Assembly: GCA_963513935.1 (NCBI GenBank)
Contig: OY740772.1
Location: forward strand, 11,316,098 to 11,380,097
DNA from: Aphrophora alni
Lineage: Eukaryota; Arthropoda; Insecta; Hemiptera; Aphrophoridae
Length of the DNA: 64,000 nucleotides
Reading direction: 5' to 3'
This document shows, one piece after another, positions 33,742 through 44,465 of the stretch (position 1 is its first letter; each line of letters starts with the position of its first letter). The notes under the pieces are model-generated. The model saw only the letters and a program-made list of their open reading frames with translations, did not search any database and was not told where the DNA came from. A program made the position numbers and the translations under genes.

Positions 33742-33804
<63 letters not shown>
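33742..33804. repeat. (CT)31 microsatellite
   Basis: A 63-bp uninterrupted run. The open frames across it (33615-34025 plus, 33669-33857 minus) are Leu-Ser / Arg-Glu translations of the microsatellite and should not be taken as genes. Confidence 0.97.
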
Positions 33805-33806
<2 letters not shown>

Positions 33807-34084
33807 CGGCGCTATCGCTCTGCGAGAGCCTTGACTTCCTCTGTGAAACATCTTCATTTGTCTCTATTTTGTGCTGACGTTAACCAATTTCTGACGATAC
33901 GTTTTCTTGCTTCTCAACCCGAATGCCATCTCGGTTTGGGTCTGCCAGTTCTTCTTTACCCGGCAGAATGCTCCAAGATAATTATTTTAGCTGGTACACT
34001 TTCTTACATGTTCAGCCCATTTTAAGCCTATTCTTTTATCTACCCAGTTACTGAAACCCCTTTATAAATATATGTTAGAAGTTT

Positions 34085-34560
34085 TTTTCTGAAGTCCCTG
34101 TAGGCCTAATGGTGCCACGTTTGTAGTGGTCATGTTTGTATTATTAATTGTTTGAACTTTAGTTGGTCTACAAAAATGTTGTCTTTAGATTTTTCAGACA
34201 AATAAACCAATTAAACTTCGTCTCCTACTTGTTTTGATTTAACATTTTAAACTCTGCACCACTCAGAAAACGCTATATTCCTCTTCATTTCTATCGCGAG
34301 ATTTCTCTGGTAGTAGGTTTAGTGATATGTCTGAAGCGTTTTTCATTAACTTATCTGTTATGTTTGAAACATTTGCAGCAGTCACTTACAAACCGTAAAT
34401 ACTACAGTAAAATTTGGCTACTTGTTTTGACAATTCTGTTGTTAATTGTTTATGAGCTAATTTCAAACGCACAAATCCCTTGGAAAGAAACATTAGTTCT
34501 CCTGGTGGACAAACACGATACTAAATTAGAGCAATGGAAAGTCAGCTGATCGTTTTTCTG
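34085..34560 (-). mobile_element. Family E repeat, copy 2
   Basis: It is colinear with 14880-15625 and 36545-37225 (GTGGTCATGTTTGTATTATT, GGTCTACAAAAATGTTGTCT, CTCTGCACCACTCAGAAAAC, GTCAGCTGATCGTTTTT). The minus-strand remnant (about 34383-34131) has a GTG in place of the first ATG, one extra base before FSEWCRV and several stops. It keeps YLSEKSKDNIFVDQ. Confidence 0.6.
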
Positions 34561-34609
34561 TCAATCATTCCGTCATCTTATAAAAAATGAAGAAAAGAGC
34601 GTAAAATAA

Positions 34610-34765
34610 ATACCCCCCCCCCCAGCGTCAGGTCGGAAGGAAACAAGAATTGGTCAAGAGATACTTAATAGGTAAGATGAAAGGGAGAGATCTAACTGAA
34701 GACTAGGGGTCCGCTACACCCGCACTCACTAAGTATGACCCTCTGAGGGTTTTGGAATATAGATT
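34610..34765 (+). repeat. Family C repeat
   Basis: 11 C at 34613-34623, then AGCGTCAGGTCGGAAGG, ACAAGAATTGGTCAAGAGAT, GATCTAACTGAAGACTAG, CGCACTCACTAAGTATGACC and CTCTGAGGG. Confidence 0.6.
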
Positions 34766-36544
34766 GTACACGTTTTCACGATTTTATGAGCGTTAAAATT
34801 AAGATATAATAATAGCCCTACGTCCAATATTTCTTTAAATAGTCCGAAAGATGTAATGTAATATTTTCATGTTATACATTTCTTTCCTAGAATTTACATA
34901 TAGAGTTTGTTATCTCTTTGTATTGATTACAAAACAAGTTGAACAGATTTGTTGACGCCCCAAACAGTAGCCATTGTTTACTGATAACATTCTTCTTGTC
35001 GCTCGTGTCAGACTAGTACTTAAACATAAATAACAACTCTGAATATATCTTTCTCACATATACGTAGTATTGAGAAAGTTATCTGATCAAAAATCTTTTA
35101 ACCCGGAATAATTTTTAAAATATTTTTTGGACCATTTTGAACAAAAAAAAGTCTCGTAGTTTTTTCTAAAGTTGTTAATTTTCGGGATGGAAATTATTAA
35201 ATATCCGAAAAATAGCGAAAACTGTCATTTTCAACACTCAAAAACAATGTTAACCATCAATATTGAGGGATTGACAAAGTTCTTTGGTAATTTTTTAACA
35301 TCCCGAAGAGTTATTTGGCGTTTTCTCTTATGTTTATTTTCACTAGGTATTGTTGAAAAAGACATGTTTGATGTGAAAACAACAAAGAACGCAACAAAAC
35401 TAAATATATAAACTTGTCATACTCCGGGCAAGCGTGAACTAAGTTTGACTGCATGTTACAGTTCCCTCTATTAAAACTAATAAGCAATATGTATTGTTCA
35501 GTATTAACCAACGAAAAATTACAAATACGTTTATTTAAAATGATATCAAAGATCAGAGCTTTCTTAGAGAATTACTAAATACATAGCATATGATCGGCAA
35601 GGTTGTATACAGTGCGTCGGCCGGACTTGAGAGGAGAAAGTTATAGGGCTATTAAAAAACAAAGGCTTAAGAATACAAAAAAGCCAAATAACTAACTTCC
35701 TCGAAAATTATCAACTTTAAGAAAAAATTAAAAGAGACCTTTTTTGTTCCGAATGATCCAAAAAATCTTAAAATAATTATTCCAGGGCAAAAACAAATTG
35801 TAACCAGGTCGCCACCTGGCAACCTGTTGTTTCCCGTAATGGGAGCCCCAACGAAGGTTATTATGCAAAATATTTCATCCACTGAGCCGAGCTTTTCACC
35901 TCCTCTATTTGCTCCGTTCCCCTTGAGATGGATATGGGGTGTGTCCCGTTGTATCACATCACACCCCCTATTAGTTAAATATAAAGTTTGCTAGAGAGTG
36001 TTTGATGTTTTCCAGGTGTACTATAAGTTGATGTAAACAATATTACCACATGCACGGTGTGATCTCGAAGTATAAATAAAGGAGTTTTCTATAAATACAG
36101 TATACCGTCGTTATCTATATGTAAAGAGTCATTTCTATTTTATTTTTACTTCTAACTTATAAAGCAACATAAGCGCAAGGTAAACAGAAATTCACTAGTG
36201 AGTGTTTCACTAAAGCTTTTGTGTTATAAGGAAAGCCCTATACCGGCCATGTTATTTTGAGAAATTTTAGCTACATGTTTCTCTTAAACGTCTACAGACT
36301 TAAAATTTTTTGTCTTTCGTAAGCACACCTTTTTGAACAAATAGTAGCACTTTCGTCAATATTCCTAATAAATTGGGTTATCCAGAATTTTTTTCAAAAC
36401 AAAACACTCAATTTTTTATATTAAACTTTTGGATGATAGTAGAACCAACATTTTGGTACCTCATCTAGAAACCATTAAAATATACATGTACAAAAATTTC
36501 AATCGTCTACCACTAACGATTTTTGAGAAAAGTGTACCTTTATA
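34766..36544. other. Mostly unassigned AT-rich DNA
   Basis: Two K-like stretches (about 35085-35160 and 36250-36540, the latter with CACTAACGATTTTTGAGAAA) are too diverged to delimit. The frames at 35172-35411 and 35667-35957 have no recognised domain. Confidence 0.35.
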
Positions 36545-37225
36545 TGTAAAAATGTAATTATCTCAACAGATATAAATGAGTTACAGAGTTAAACAACGTA
36601 AAAAACCTACAATTTAAAAGTTGAGATTGATGTTTTTGGTACAATTTTGATTATTGGTAACATTGCTTCCTTCATTCAGAAGTTTCTTCTGACGTTTGTA
36701 GTGGTCATGTTTTTATTATTAATTGTTTGAAAGTTTGTTGGTCTACAAAAGTGTTGTCTTTAGATTTATCAGATAAATAAACCAATAAAACTTGGTCTCT
36801 TACTTGTTTTGGTTTAACATTTTCAACTCTGCACCACTCAGGAAACTTACTATCTTCATATCTATCGCGAGATTTCTCTGCTAGTAGGTTGTTTAGTGAT
36901 ATGTCTCAAGCTTTTTACAATAACTTTTCTGGTATGTTGGAAACACTTGGAGCAGTCATTTTCATACATGTAAATACACGCTATTTCTTTTGACAATGTC
37001 TATTGTTAATTATTTAAGATCAGCTGATTTCAAACGTACAAATGCATTGAAAAGAAACATTAGTGTTCGTGTTTGGAAAATACGAAACTAAATTAGAGCA
37101 ATGGTGAGTCAGCTGATGGTTTTTCCCTTGCTCTAAATTTCAGATTAGGAAAATATCTCTTTCGTTGCTCTCAGCTGTTATCGAAAACAGCTGCTTTCGG
37201 TGCAGTATGATGAAAACAGTATTTT
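36545..37225 (-). mobile_element. Family E repeat, copy 3
   Basis: This is the most readable remnant of the three. On the minus strand, 36960-36706 starts ATGACTGCTCCAAGTGTTTC and gives PSVSNIPEKLL, then KSRDRYE, KFPEWCRVENVK and QVLLVYLSDKSKDN with a TFKQLIIKT end before TGA. Internal stops remain near the KA-DISLN segment. The flanking non-coding parts are shared with copy 1 over more than 250 bp on each side. Confidence 0.55.
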
Positions 37226-37589
37226 GGTCCCCTTTTGTTCTATGCCTTCCAAATTATTGTCATTCCAAGTTATTATAGTTTGCCGTGTACAGACATGAAA
37301 ACTGTGTATACCAAATTTCCACTCGAAATCTTAATAACTTCAAAAGCAGACATGTTTATTTATTGGAACTTTCTTTATTTTGACCTATATAACCACCACT
37401 TAACAATACCTAAGTTGAGGGATGATATTTTCTCAACACTCTATATAATTACCGTTCAGGAATTTAAAAAACCAAACATGAAACTCGATCACTGTCTGTA
37501 AAAGCTCGATTTACAACAAGCTATGCAAGTTTAGGTTTTAATTAAAAATATATAAATATTTGTTTCATTTTCACTTTTTAAATCGAACT

Positions 37590-37670
37590 GACATTTAAAA
37601 AATATATTTATTTATTTGATTTTGGGAATGGGTGAGTGAGACAAGTTCGTGCAATGTTTTGACACCTATT
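37590..37670 (+). repeat. Family D repeat
   Basis: GAATGGGTGAGTGAGACAAG-TTCGTGCAATGTTTTGACA. It leads directly into family G. Confidence 0.55.
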
Positions 37671-37679
37671 TATATATCC

Positions 37680-38070
37680 AGGTGGTGGAATTATAATCTG
37701 GAAATAAAAATGTTTTTCGAACCGACCGACTGACTGCTTTTGATATTAAGTATTTACAGAAACCAGTATTTTATGTTTTAATGCTTGTTTTGAAATAATT
37801 CAGATATCAGTAAATTGTTTGTATTTTATTTCCTTTTGTTCCCATTATATAGATATTTAAACATTTTATTGTACAGTCAATAAATTCCTTGCGTGTTTTC
37901 TGTCAGTTAACTTATTCAACAGTAAATCGGAGACTCCTGAATGCTGTAAATTGAGGAGATGTTTATTTCCTCTAATTTACTATTCCAGTAGTAGATTCGT
38001 TTAAATTGATTAGGACATTTACTTAAGGCTCAGCCGCCATTTTGGATTCAATGTCCATATAAACAATATT
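37680..38070 (+). mobile_element. Family G repeat, copy 1
   Basis: It shares with 43160-43530: GTTTTGAAATAATTCAGAT, TTCCTTTTGTTCCCATT, CAGTCAATAAATTCCTTGCG, TCAACAGTAAATCGGAGACT, GCTGTAAATTGAGGAGATGT, TATTTCCTCTAATTTAC and CAGCCGCCATTTTGGATTCA. Length is about 390 bp and no frame was recognised. Confidence 0.7.
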
Positions 38071-38089
38071 AACCACTAAATTAACTATC

Positions 38090-38290
38090 CTCAGATGTTC
38101 ACTCCAGTAAGTACGGGCATTGCAATCCCAAGAGAACCTAGCTGGGTTTACATCTTTTTTTCATGCAGTCATGATGTTAAATCGGCTTTCCTGTCAGGTC
38201 TCTGTTGTTCATTTCCGACACTGGTGCTATTAGAATATTCGAGAGCTAGGGCGTTATGCCCTTTAAATAACAAGAAAAACAATATTTTAA
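38090..38290 (-). repeat. Family C repeat
   Basis: It contains GAGAACCTAGCTGGGTTTAC, CTTTCCTGTCAGGTCTCTG, GTGCTATTAGAATATTCGAG and AGCTAGGGCGTTATGCCC. It explains the 67-codon frame at 38095-38298. Confidence 0.55.
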
Positions 38291-38985
38291 TAACTTAAAT
38301 TAGTTTTTTTGTAAGTTGTTGCCGTAAGACGAAAAACAAATACAACTTTAGTCATTTCGTACAAATGTTGCTCAGATCCAACTCTTGATAAATACCGTAT
38401 CGGTGACGTATCTCAAAATCGGGCAAACTAATTTTGATGAAATCTGAATGTTCAAAATATTTCCTTTATTTATTTTTAACGACAGTTTAAATATAGGATT
38501 TGTTAATGGAAGAAGTATTTCTTGCAAATCCTAAAGCTCAGATGTAAACTTCGTGTAAAGCATTAACTAAACTATTTCCTGGGTTCTACTTTATTATGAA
38601 ACTCTATTGGATTAACTCTAGATTGTTATATAATGGAATGACATTATGTAATAGAGATCAGGTTACATTCCACGTGTGTCTCGAAGCAGGTGTAAGGGCC
38701 GACTGGTTCCACTAGTCTGTGCCTGTTTAAACCACCTACACTTTGGTAATATTAAGAATTAAAGTTTTGTGGAAAAAAAAACTTAGCGTTTGGGGTGTTC
38801 TTTTTCTTTCTGAGTTAAAAAATAATTTCTAGTGTTTACTAATTAAATCATCTTTTTTTTGTAAATAATCTTTTGGGTTCCTATTTATTAAGCTCACAAT
38901 TTTTTACTTCCAAAGTTGCATATAATTGACCTCTGTTTAATTGGATAAGTTTAAAGTTACAAAAAACTTAAAGTAATCCCAGGAA
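38291..38985. other. Unassigned DNA
   Basis: No gene or clear repeat was recognised. Confidence 0.35.
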
Positions 38986-38989
38986 TTCT

Positions 38990-40040
38990 AAGTTAAAACT
39001 AGAGGGTATTACCATTTTTTTTTTTTTCATATCACCATCCATTTTTTTCCCAATATGACAGTCCTCTAAATTTTCTTATAGACGATTTGAATTAAAACGT
39101 ATTATTTTAAGATTCTTTTATTCTTGGGCAATTTTCGATATCTCCAACAGTTTAGAAGTTATAAACACTTAAATGTTTCGAAAATTCTCAAATTCAAGCT
39201 ATTTCCACAGACGATTTTTCAATGTCAAATTCAGATGAAATTTAAACTAGAACTAAGGGAAAAAGTGTAATAACACTACTGTTGTTTTTATATCTGTAGG
39301 CTGCGAAATAACAAGGTTATCGATAGAAAAACAAAAGTAGTAATTTCTGTTAATTGTTTAGAACATCCACTAGCTTACACCAGCTGTTTATTATTACTGT
39401 ATTTAAATATAATACATCTTGTGAATCAAGTACAAATTGTATTATTAAGCACTGTAATACATTTGTTTCGGCTTTAACATCTTATTTACAAAGTCCAGTA
39501 TATCCAGTGTAGCCTAGTACTGTAATTAAAAACTGGTGTAAGCCAGTAGATGTTGTAGATGTTTTGTGTTACTAGAAAGTTGCACAAAATCAAATGTTGA
39601 GACATTTTTAAAAGGTATTTTATCCGACTTACTTTTATTGAATTTCTTTAAAAACTGTTAACGGAAAAATAATGATTAACAACATTTTTCAGTCCTACCA
39701 TGTGAGTAAAAAAAAAAACCTTTTCAATCTTTTAATAATTTGTATACATTGCAGTCTCTATTCATGTTTAAATTTAAAATTACTTCAACTGTTCTAAGTA
39801 CGGAAAATAAATTTCTAAAAACGCCTATAGACCTTGTATTTTCACCTTTGAACACTTATAGCTCTTAAACTGTAGAAGTTTCGAAAAATACAAAAGAATC
39901 AAAAATTCTTAAAATGGTGTTTTTTTGTTTTTTTTTTCAAAAATCGCATTTTCTTACAGAGAGCTGATCGCCATTTTGGAAAAATGACGAATGATATGAA
40001 AAATTTGGTACTACCTCTAGTTTTAACTAAAATTGAAAAT
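38990..40040. mobile_element. Long foldback element (~1 kb)
   Basis: The left arm 38990-39200 (AAGTTAAAACTAGAGGGTAT, TTTTTCATATCACC, AAGATTCTTTTATTC, CAACAGTTTAGAAGTTATAA) is mirrored by 39780-40035 (CACTTATAGCTCTTAAACTG, TAGAAGTTTCGAAAAATACA, AAAGAATCAAAAATTCTTAA, GATATGAAAAATTTGG, TACCTCTAGTTTTAACT). The arms are diverged with indels. The interior (39200-39780) is unassigned and no coding frame was seen. Confidence 0.65.
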
Positions 40041-40074
40041 AAAGAAACTTTTTCAGTGAAGCATTAATTTCATT

Positions 40075-40345
40075 TCATTCATCATCAAAACTTATAATAA
40101 TAGTTCAAATTGACGTTCATTAACATCCACACACTTGTCAACACGCTTCGCCCTGCATCTGGAAACTTTTTCTTAGAGATACCTCACTGATCTCTACAAT
40201 AACACTGTTGATATTTATTTTCAACTGATCTAAAGTGGTGTAGATTACTTTTCAATACTTGATTTTTTTTTTTTTCAAATAACTTCATTAAAAGAAATCT
40301 TTACTACAAATTATGGAAATTCGGTGGCCAAAGTCCTTTGGAAAA
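40075..40345 (-). pseudogene. Degenerate Tc1/mariner-type transposase, C-terminal part
   Basis: On the minus strand, from about 40335, WPPNFHNL..RFLLMKLFE fits the WPPRSPDL.P.DFFLW.YLK block. Then TLDQLKINI and VIVEISEVSLRKSFQM fit the next helix, and after a frame shift RAKRVDKCVDVNERQFELLL ends at a stop, as in many insect transposases of this type. It has several stops and at least one frameshift. It is closely related in type to the fossil at 12190-12540 but independently truncated. Confidence 0.6.
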
Positions 40346-41399
40346 TAATTCTTTCAATGAAGTTTTGTATGTCTTGTATATTAAAATAACTGAACGAAAA
40401 TATACGCTCGAAAAAATCCAAGAATACATCCGTTTCTTTCAAGGCCCTTGACTCCTATCCATTCCAACAGCCGAGCTTCGATCTATAGGCTACTGCTACA
40501 CTCATGAGCTGAGAAGATTCTCTTGCTTTTACTTTTTTTATTATTCAGTTTTATAGGTTATGTTGTATCGATTTGTTTGTTTTTTGTATCGCAGATTACT
40601 TTTGACAAGCTACAATCCATTAGAAAATTTTAAGTCTACTACTTCTTAGCTTATTTTTATAAGGCTTTTTGAGACCATAATGACTTTAAAATGTCACTTT
40701 AAGGGATTATATTTCTTTTTTAATTCTCGTGGAAGGACTCCCCGTCTTCTGGGATATTTTCGTATCCCCAAACCCGTCTAAATTCTGCGTTAAAGATTGT
40801 CGACTTTAACCTAAATTGAACATAAATTTTATAAGCCTGTCTCTTCTATAGGCAATGTAAGCTAACATGACGACATAACTTACTTTCACTATTTCAGTCG
40901 TGTGGTTTGAAATAACCACAAAAACAATCAACTTTAGACCGACTGCAACATTTCCATCACTTTGAGTACAATCATAAACAAACAATTCTTCCCATAAAGT
41001 ATACAAGACCAGCCGGTAGTTAACTAATTCAATAAACAGCTTTCAATTCAACAAGAAAATGCGCCCTAAAACGTTATTTATGATCGGCATACAACAGATA
41101 ATGTAATCAACATCTTTAGGCTAAACAGAGGTGTAATTAATTACTAGGAGGCATTTTAGGAGTTTAGTTTTACCTGATGGTAGACATAACAAGTGACAAA
41201 TTATGGAAGCAGTTAAATATTTTCCAGGTTTTTATCAAATTTGAAATAAAAATAATAATAATAAAAAAAATAAATAAAATAAAATAAATAAAAAAAATAC
41301 AAGGGCTTAGAAAATTATTGAAAAACATGTTATACGTAAAAATAGTTTACGATCTCCCTTTTTATTTTTGTACATATTATTTGTAGTATAGATAAAGTT
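40346..41399. other. Unassigned DNA
   Basis: There is an A-rich simple stretch at 41246-41300 (AATAATAATAAAA, AAATAAATAAAA). No gene was recognised. Confidence 0.4.
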
Positions 41400-41780
41400 A
41401 TGAAATGGCTCAAAAAAATCGTTTTGAAATCTCCTAAGTTCGAAAGGGGTTTTTGGAACGATGTCTGTCGTCTTTGCAGTGCTTTACCGGTTTTAAATCT
41501 AATTTAATAACTAGAAAAGGATGTGGCAACACAAAATTACCTTTTTCTCAAAATTGGCTCCAACGATTTTGATAAAATTTTGTTCAATTGTGCCCTTTAA
41601 ATATACAGACGAAATGTAATGGTTGCCATTTCTCCAGAAATCTAGATTAGCGAGTTATCGGTTAAAAAAAGTCACAAAAAAAACTTAATTTCTCAAAATC
41701 AGCTCTACAGATTTCCATCAAATTTTAGTGAAATATGACTACCCTATTAATAATCCAAACCAGTTTACAAAATCTCAAGT
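41400..41780 (+). repeat. Family K repeat, double block
   Basis: It contains TTTTCTCAAAATTGGCTCCA-ACGATTTTGATAAAATTTTG, CCATTTCTCCAGAAATC, CGAGTTATCGGTTAAAAA, then again AATTTCTCAAAATCAGCTCT. This is the clearest K copy in the window. Confidence 0.5.
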
Positions 41781-41924
41781 GAAAAAAACAACTTACATTT
41801 TAGGAATAATTGGTACAAAACCAAAAATAAACCTTGATCGTCGATAAATAGGCAATTTAATCAAATACGCTTTACGCTGTGTGAACGCGTATATGGCACA
41901 AGCGAAGTTGAGTGCACAAATACA

Positions 41925-41990
41925 GAACTGACGTTTTGTGTATAATAGTTTTGGGATGGGTAAGTGAGAAAGTTTGTGCAATGTTTTCGT
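41925..41990 (+). repeat. Family D repeat
   Basis: AACTGACGTTTTGTG, GGGATGGGTAAGTGAGAAAG, TTTGTGCAATGTTTTCG. Confidence 0.55.
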
Positions 41991-42034
41991 ATCTTTTATT
42001 ATGCATCTGATGATGATGTAGTTATAAATTATGA

Positions 42035-43172
42035 AACGAAAATTAGTAGAAGGAAATTAGTCAAACAAATTTATGCGAAGTGATGTTATTGGGAAGTTGA
42101 ATCTTTTTTTTTTCTTTTTGTACATGCAACTGAGTGGGAAACCGAAAGAAAATAGCAAAATCGGACTGGAGTTTGTGTATTTTTAGTACATAGCTACGCT
42201 ATTTTTTAATTATCGCCGGCTCTATGGGTCGTAGAGAAATTAAAAATAAAAAAATAATAAAAAAATAAATACTTGGAAATGAAGGGACAATCGAAATGGT
42301 AGGTAACTTCATAACCTCAAAACATTCGAATTTCTGGATTTTAGATTTTTCTTACTACTAATGTAACAAATGGGGTAAGACTCATCAGAGCTTCACAAAA
42401 ATTGGATAAATTATGTGTCTTTACACTAGAAACCGGTGGTCAAATTTGCAAAAATAAATCATTTTTACGGCCACAATTTGCCATTTTCGAAAAAAATTTT
42501 AAACATTGTATTTAATGAGAAGTGGTCGTAAAGTAAACTTTTTTTTTTCAATTGACAGTTCTTTTACCTATTTCTAGTGAACATATGCAAGAATTTATTT
42601 ATCAAGGTATAGTGCCCTTTTTTAATAAAAAAAAATTGTCATTTTTTCCTTTTGTAATTTTATGCCAGTAAATCGGGGTAGCATCTAGACAACGACGTCA
42701 CCAATTTATGAAATTTCAACATTTAGTTGAAAATTTGTTTATGAAAATTTGTCCTATTTGATTGAGAATGATTTTTAAAATAATTTTTTTACGAAAATCT
42801 GGTTAGGTTAAAAAATGGGCTTTCGATGAATAAATTCATGGAGAAAATTCTGAGGTAAACAAACTGAAAATTTGAATTTCTGACCACTTCTCATTAAATT
42901 TCGATAAATACCTACCATTTCGATAGTCCCTTCATTTCCGAATATTTTCTTTTATCTTTTTTTTACGACCCATATAAAAAATGGAGATATTTTAAAAATA
43001 GTGTAGGATGCACTCAAAAAGCATGAAAAACTCATTTTTCTAGCGAAGCTCCAGTCCGATTTTGCTATATTTTTCGGTTTCCCACTCAGTTGCATGTACA
43101 AAAAGAAGAAAAAAACAACATAATCAACTTTCCAGTGACATTACTTTTATATTCTAATTTCCCTCTACTAAA
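42035..43172. mobile_element. Long foldback element (~1.1 kb) inside a D-G tract
   Basis: The left arm (TTAGTAGAAGGAAATTAG, TTTTTGTACATGCAACTGAG, TGGGAAACCGAAAGAAAATA, GCAAAATCGGACTGGAG, GAAATGAAGGGACAATCGAA, ATGGTAGGTA) is mirrored by 42900-43172 (TACCTACCATTTCGATAGTC, CCTTCATTTCCGAATATT, CTCCAGTCCGATTTTGCTAT, CGGTTTCCCACTCAGTTGCA, TGTACAAAAAGAAG, CTAATTTCCCTCTACTAA). The interior has a second, shorter pair (AATGAGAAGTGGTCG / TGACCACTTCTCATT). The D repeat lies on its left and G on its right, where copy 1 (37590-38070) has D joined to G, so it probably inserted between them. Confidence 0.75.
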
Positions 43173-43530
43173 TGCTTTTGAACCGACGGACCTATTTTGT
43201 CGAGTAATTACAGATATTATTGTTTTATATTTCAATATATTTATGCTTGTCTTGAAGTAATTCAGATGTCTGTAAAATAAATTATATTTTATAAAAGATT
43301 TCCTTTTGTTCCCATTTTGTTGTTTAGTCAATAAATCTCTCTCGTGCTTTCTCTCAGTTAACGTATTCAACAGCAAATCGAGACTTTCCTGAAAGCTGTA
43401 AATTGAGGACATGTTTATTTCCTCTAATTTGCATTTCCAATAAATACAGATTCGTTTTAAGGCATTTAAAGAGATTTATTTAAACCTCAGCCGCCATCTT
43501 GAATATAATATCCATGAGAACAATGTTTAA
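43173..43530 (+). mobile_element. Family G repeat, copy 2
   Basis: It is colinear with 37700-38070: GTCTTGAAGTAATTCAGATG, TTCCTTTTGTTCCCATT, AGTCAATAAATCTCTCTCG, GCTGTAAATTGAGGACATGT and CAGCCGCCATCTTGAATA. Confidence 0.7.
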
Positions 43531-43559
43531 CAGGTTACTTGAATTTAAATGACGAGAAA

Positions 43560-44155
43560 AATATGCATAGCAATACAAATGTAGGGGCGTAGTGAAACTG
43601 CCCCGACATTTTGGATACTTTTGAAGCGATGAAACTGCCCCGCTCATTAAAGAGGATTAGGAAGGGTCGCCTCGCAAAACTAGAAATGCTGAAATTGCCC
43701 CGAGCGCCCGGCCAGGTAGTCATTTTCTATGACTGGCTATTTACTAGAAAATAATATTGAAAACATGTTACGCTACGAGACCTAACCTAACCTAACCTTA
43801 CCTTACCTTACAGGCTTATATGCTTGATTGCGGTTAAATTTAAACCCATACTACCGAAATAAAATAATCTGGTAGAGAAATTTAAATAAAAAACTACATT
43901 GAATAAAATGTCTTTAAATTTCTCCTGTCTCCATTGAAAAATTACATAAATAGTATAAAAAAATAACGTCTCTATAGTTGAACGATATGTCACACCCATT
44001 AACATGCTGTAACATCTTAACATGTTTTCAATATTATTTTCTAAAGTAAATAGCCAGTCATAGAAAATGACTACCTGGCCGGACGCTCGGGGCGACCCTT
44101 CTTGATCCTCTTTAATGAGCGGGACAGTTTCATTGTCCCCAAATGTAGTCACCTT
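43560..44155. mobile_element. Foldback element with GC-rich arms and CCTAA tract in its loop
   Basis: The left arm 43585-43770 (GAAACTGCCCCGACATT, GCTCATTAAAGAGGATTAGG, AAGGGTCGCC, CCCGAGCGCCCGGCCAGGTA, GTCATTTTCTATGACTGGCT, AATATTGAAAACATGTTA) is mirrored by 44000-44150. The left arm has an extra ~25 bp (GCAAAACTAGAAATGCTG). GAAACTGCCCCG-like text occurs three times (43598, 43628, 43690). The loop starts with CCTAACCTAACCTAACC then CTTACCTTACCTTAC (43782-43811). The 152- and 62-codon minus frames are by-products of the palindrome. Confidence 0.75.
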
Positions 44156-44344
44156 ATTATTATCAATTTGTTTTAATTTGAAAATAGTATAATCTACTGT
44201 ATATTGTAGGATGTTTTTTTTTGCGTTAAATACTTTATATATTAAACATTTGAAAAGACCATACAAGAACTACAGACAAATCAATTTATATACAGGCTAT
44301 CTTCTCTTTCGTCTATTCTATCAGGTTGTGAGCTATGAGGTTGT

Positions 44345-44465
44345 AAAGATTGAAATATATTGGTTTTATCGTCTTGTCTGTGTAGACGGTTTGCGACTTA
44401 CAAACAGACAGACGGACAGACACGCCCGTGAAATTATAAGAGTATTTGTTTTTACTTGCGGACCC
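44345..44465 (+). mobile_element. Family R repeat, 3' part only
   Basis: ATCGTCTTGTCTGTGTAGAC, TTGCGACTTACAAACAGACA, GACACGCCCGTGAAATTATA. It falls in a chance frame (44211-44591). Confidence 0.6.

Noticed and set aside
33615..34025. 136-codon plus-strand open frame and a 62-codon minus frame
   Set aside because: Most of both frames is the (CT)31 microsatellite read as Leu-Ser or Arg-Glu. The flanks show no domain.
34322..34549. 75-codon hydrophobic plus-strand frame
   Set aside because: It is the antisense of the decayed family E remnant. The other E copies do not preserve it.
42660..42880. Possible unique gene inside the 1.1-kb foldback
   Set aside because: No frame longer than chance and no recognisable motif between the arms.
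43808..44266. 152-codon minus-strand open frame, the longest frame in the window
   Set aside because: It runs through the right arm and loop of a foldback element, has AT-driven composition and no recognisable motif.
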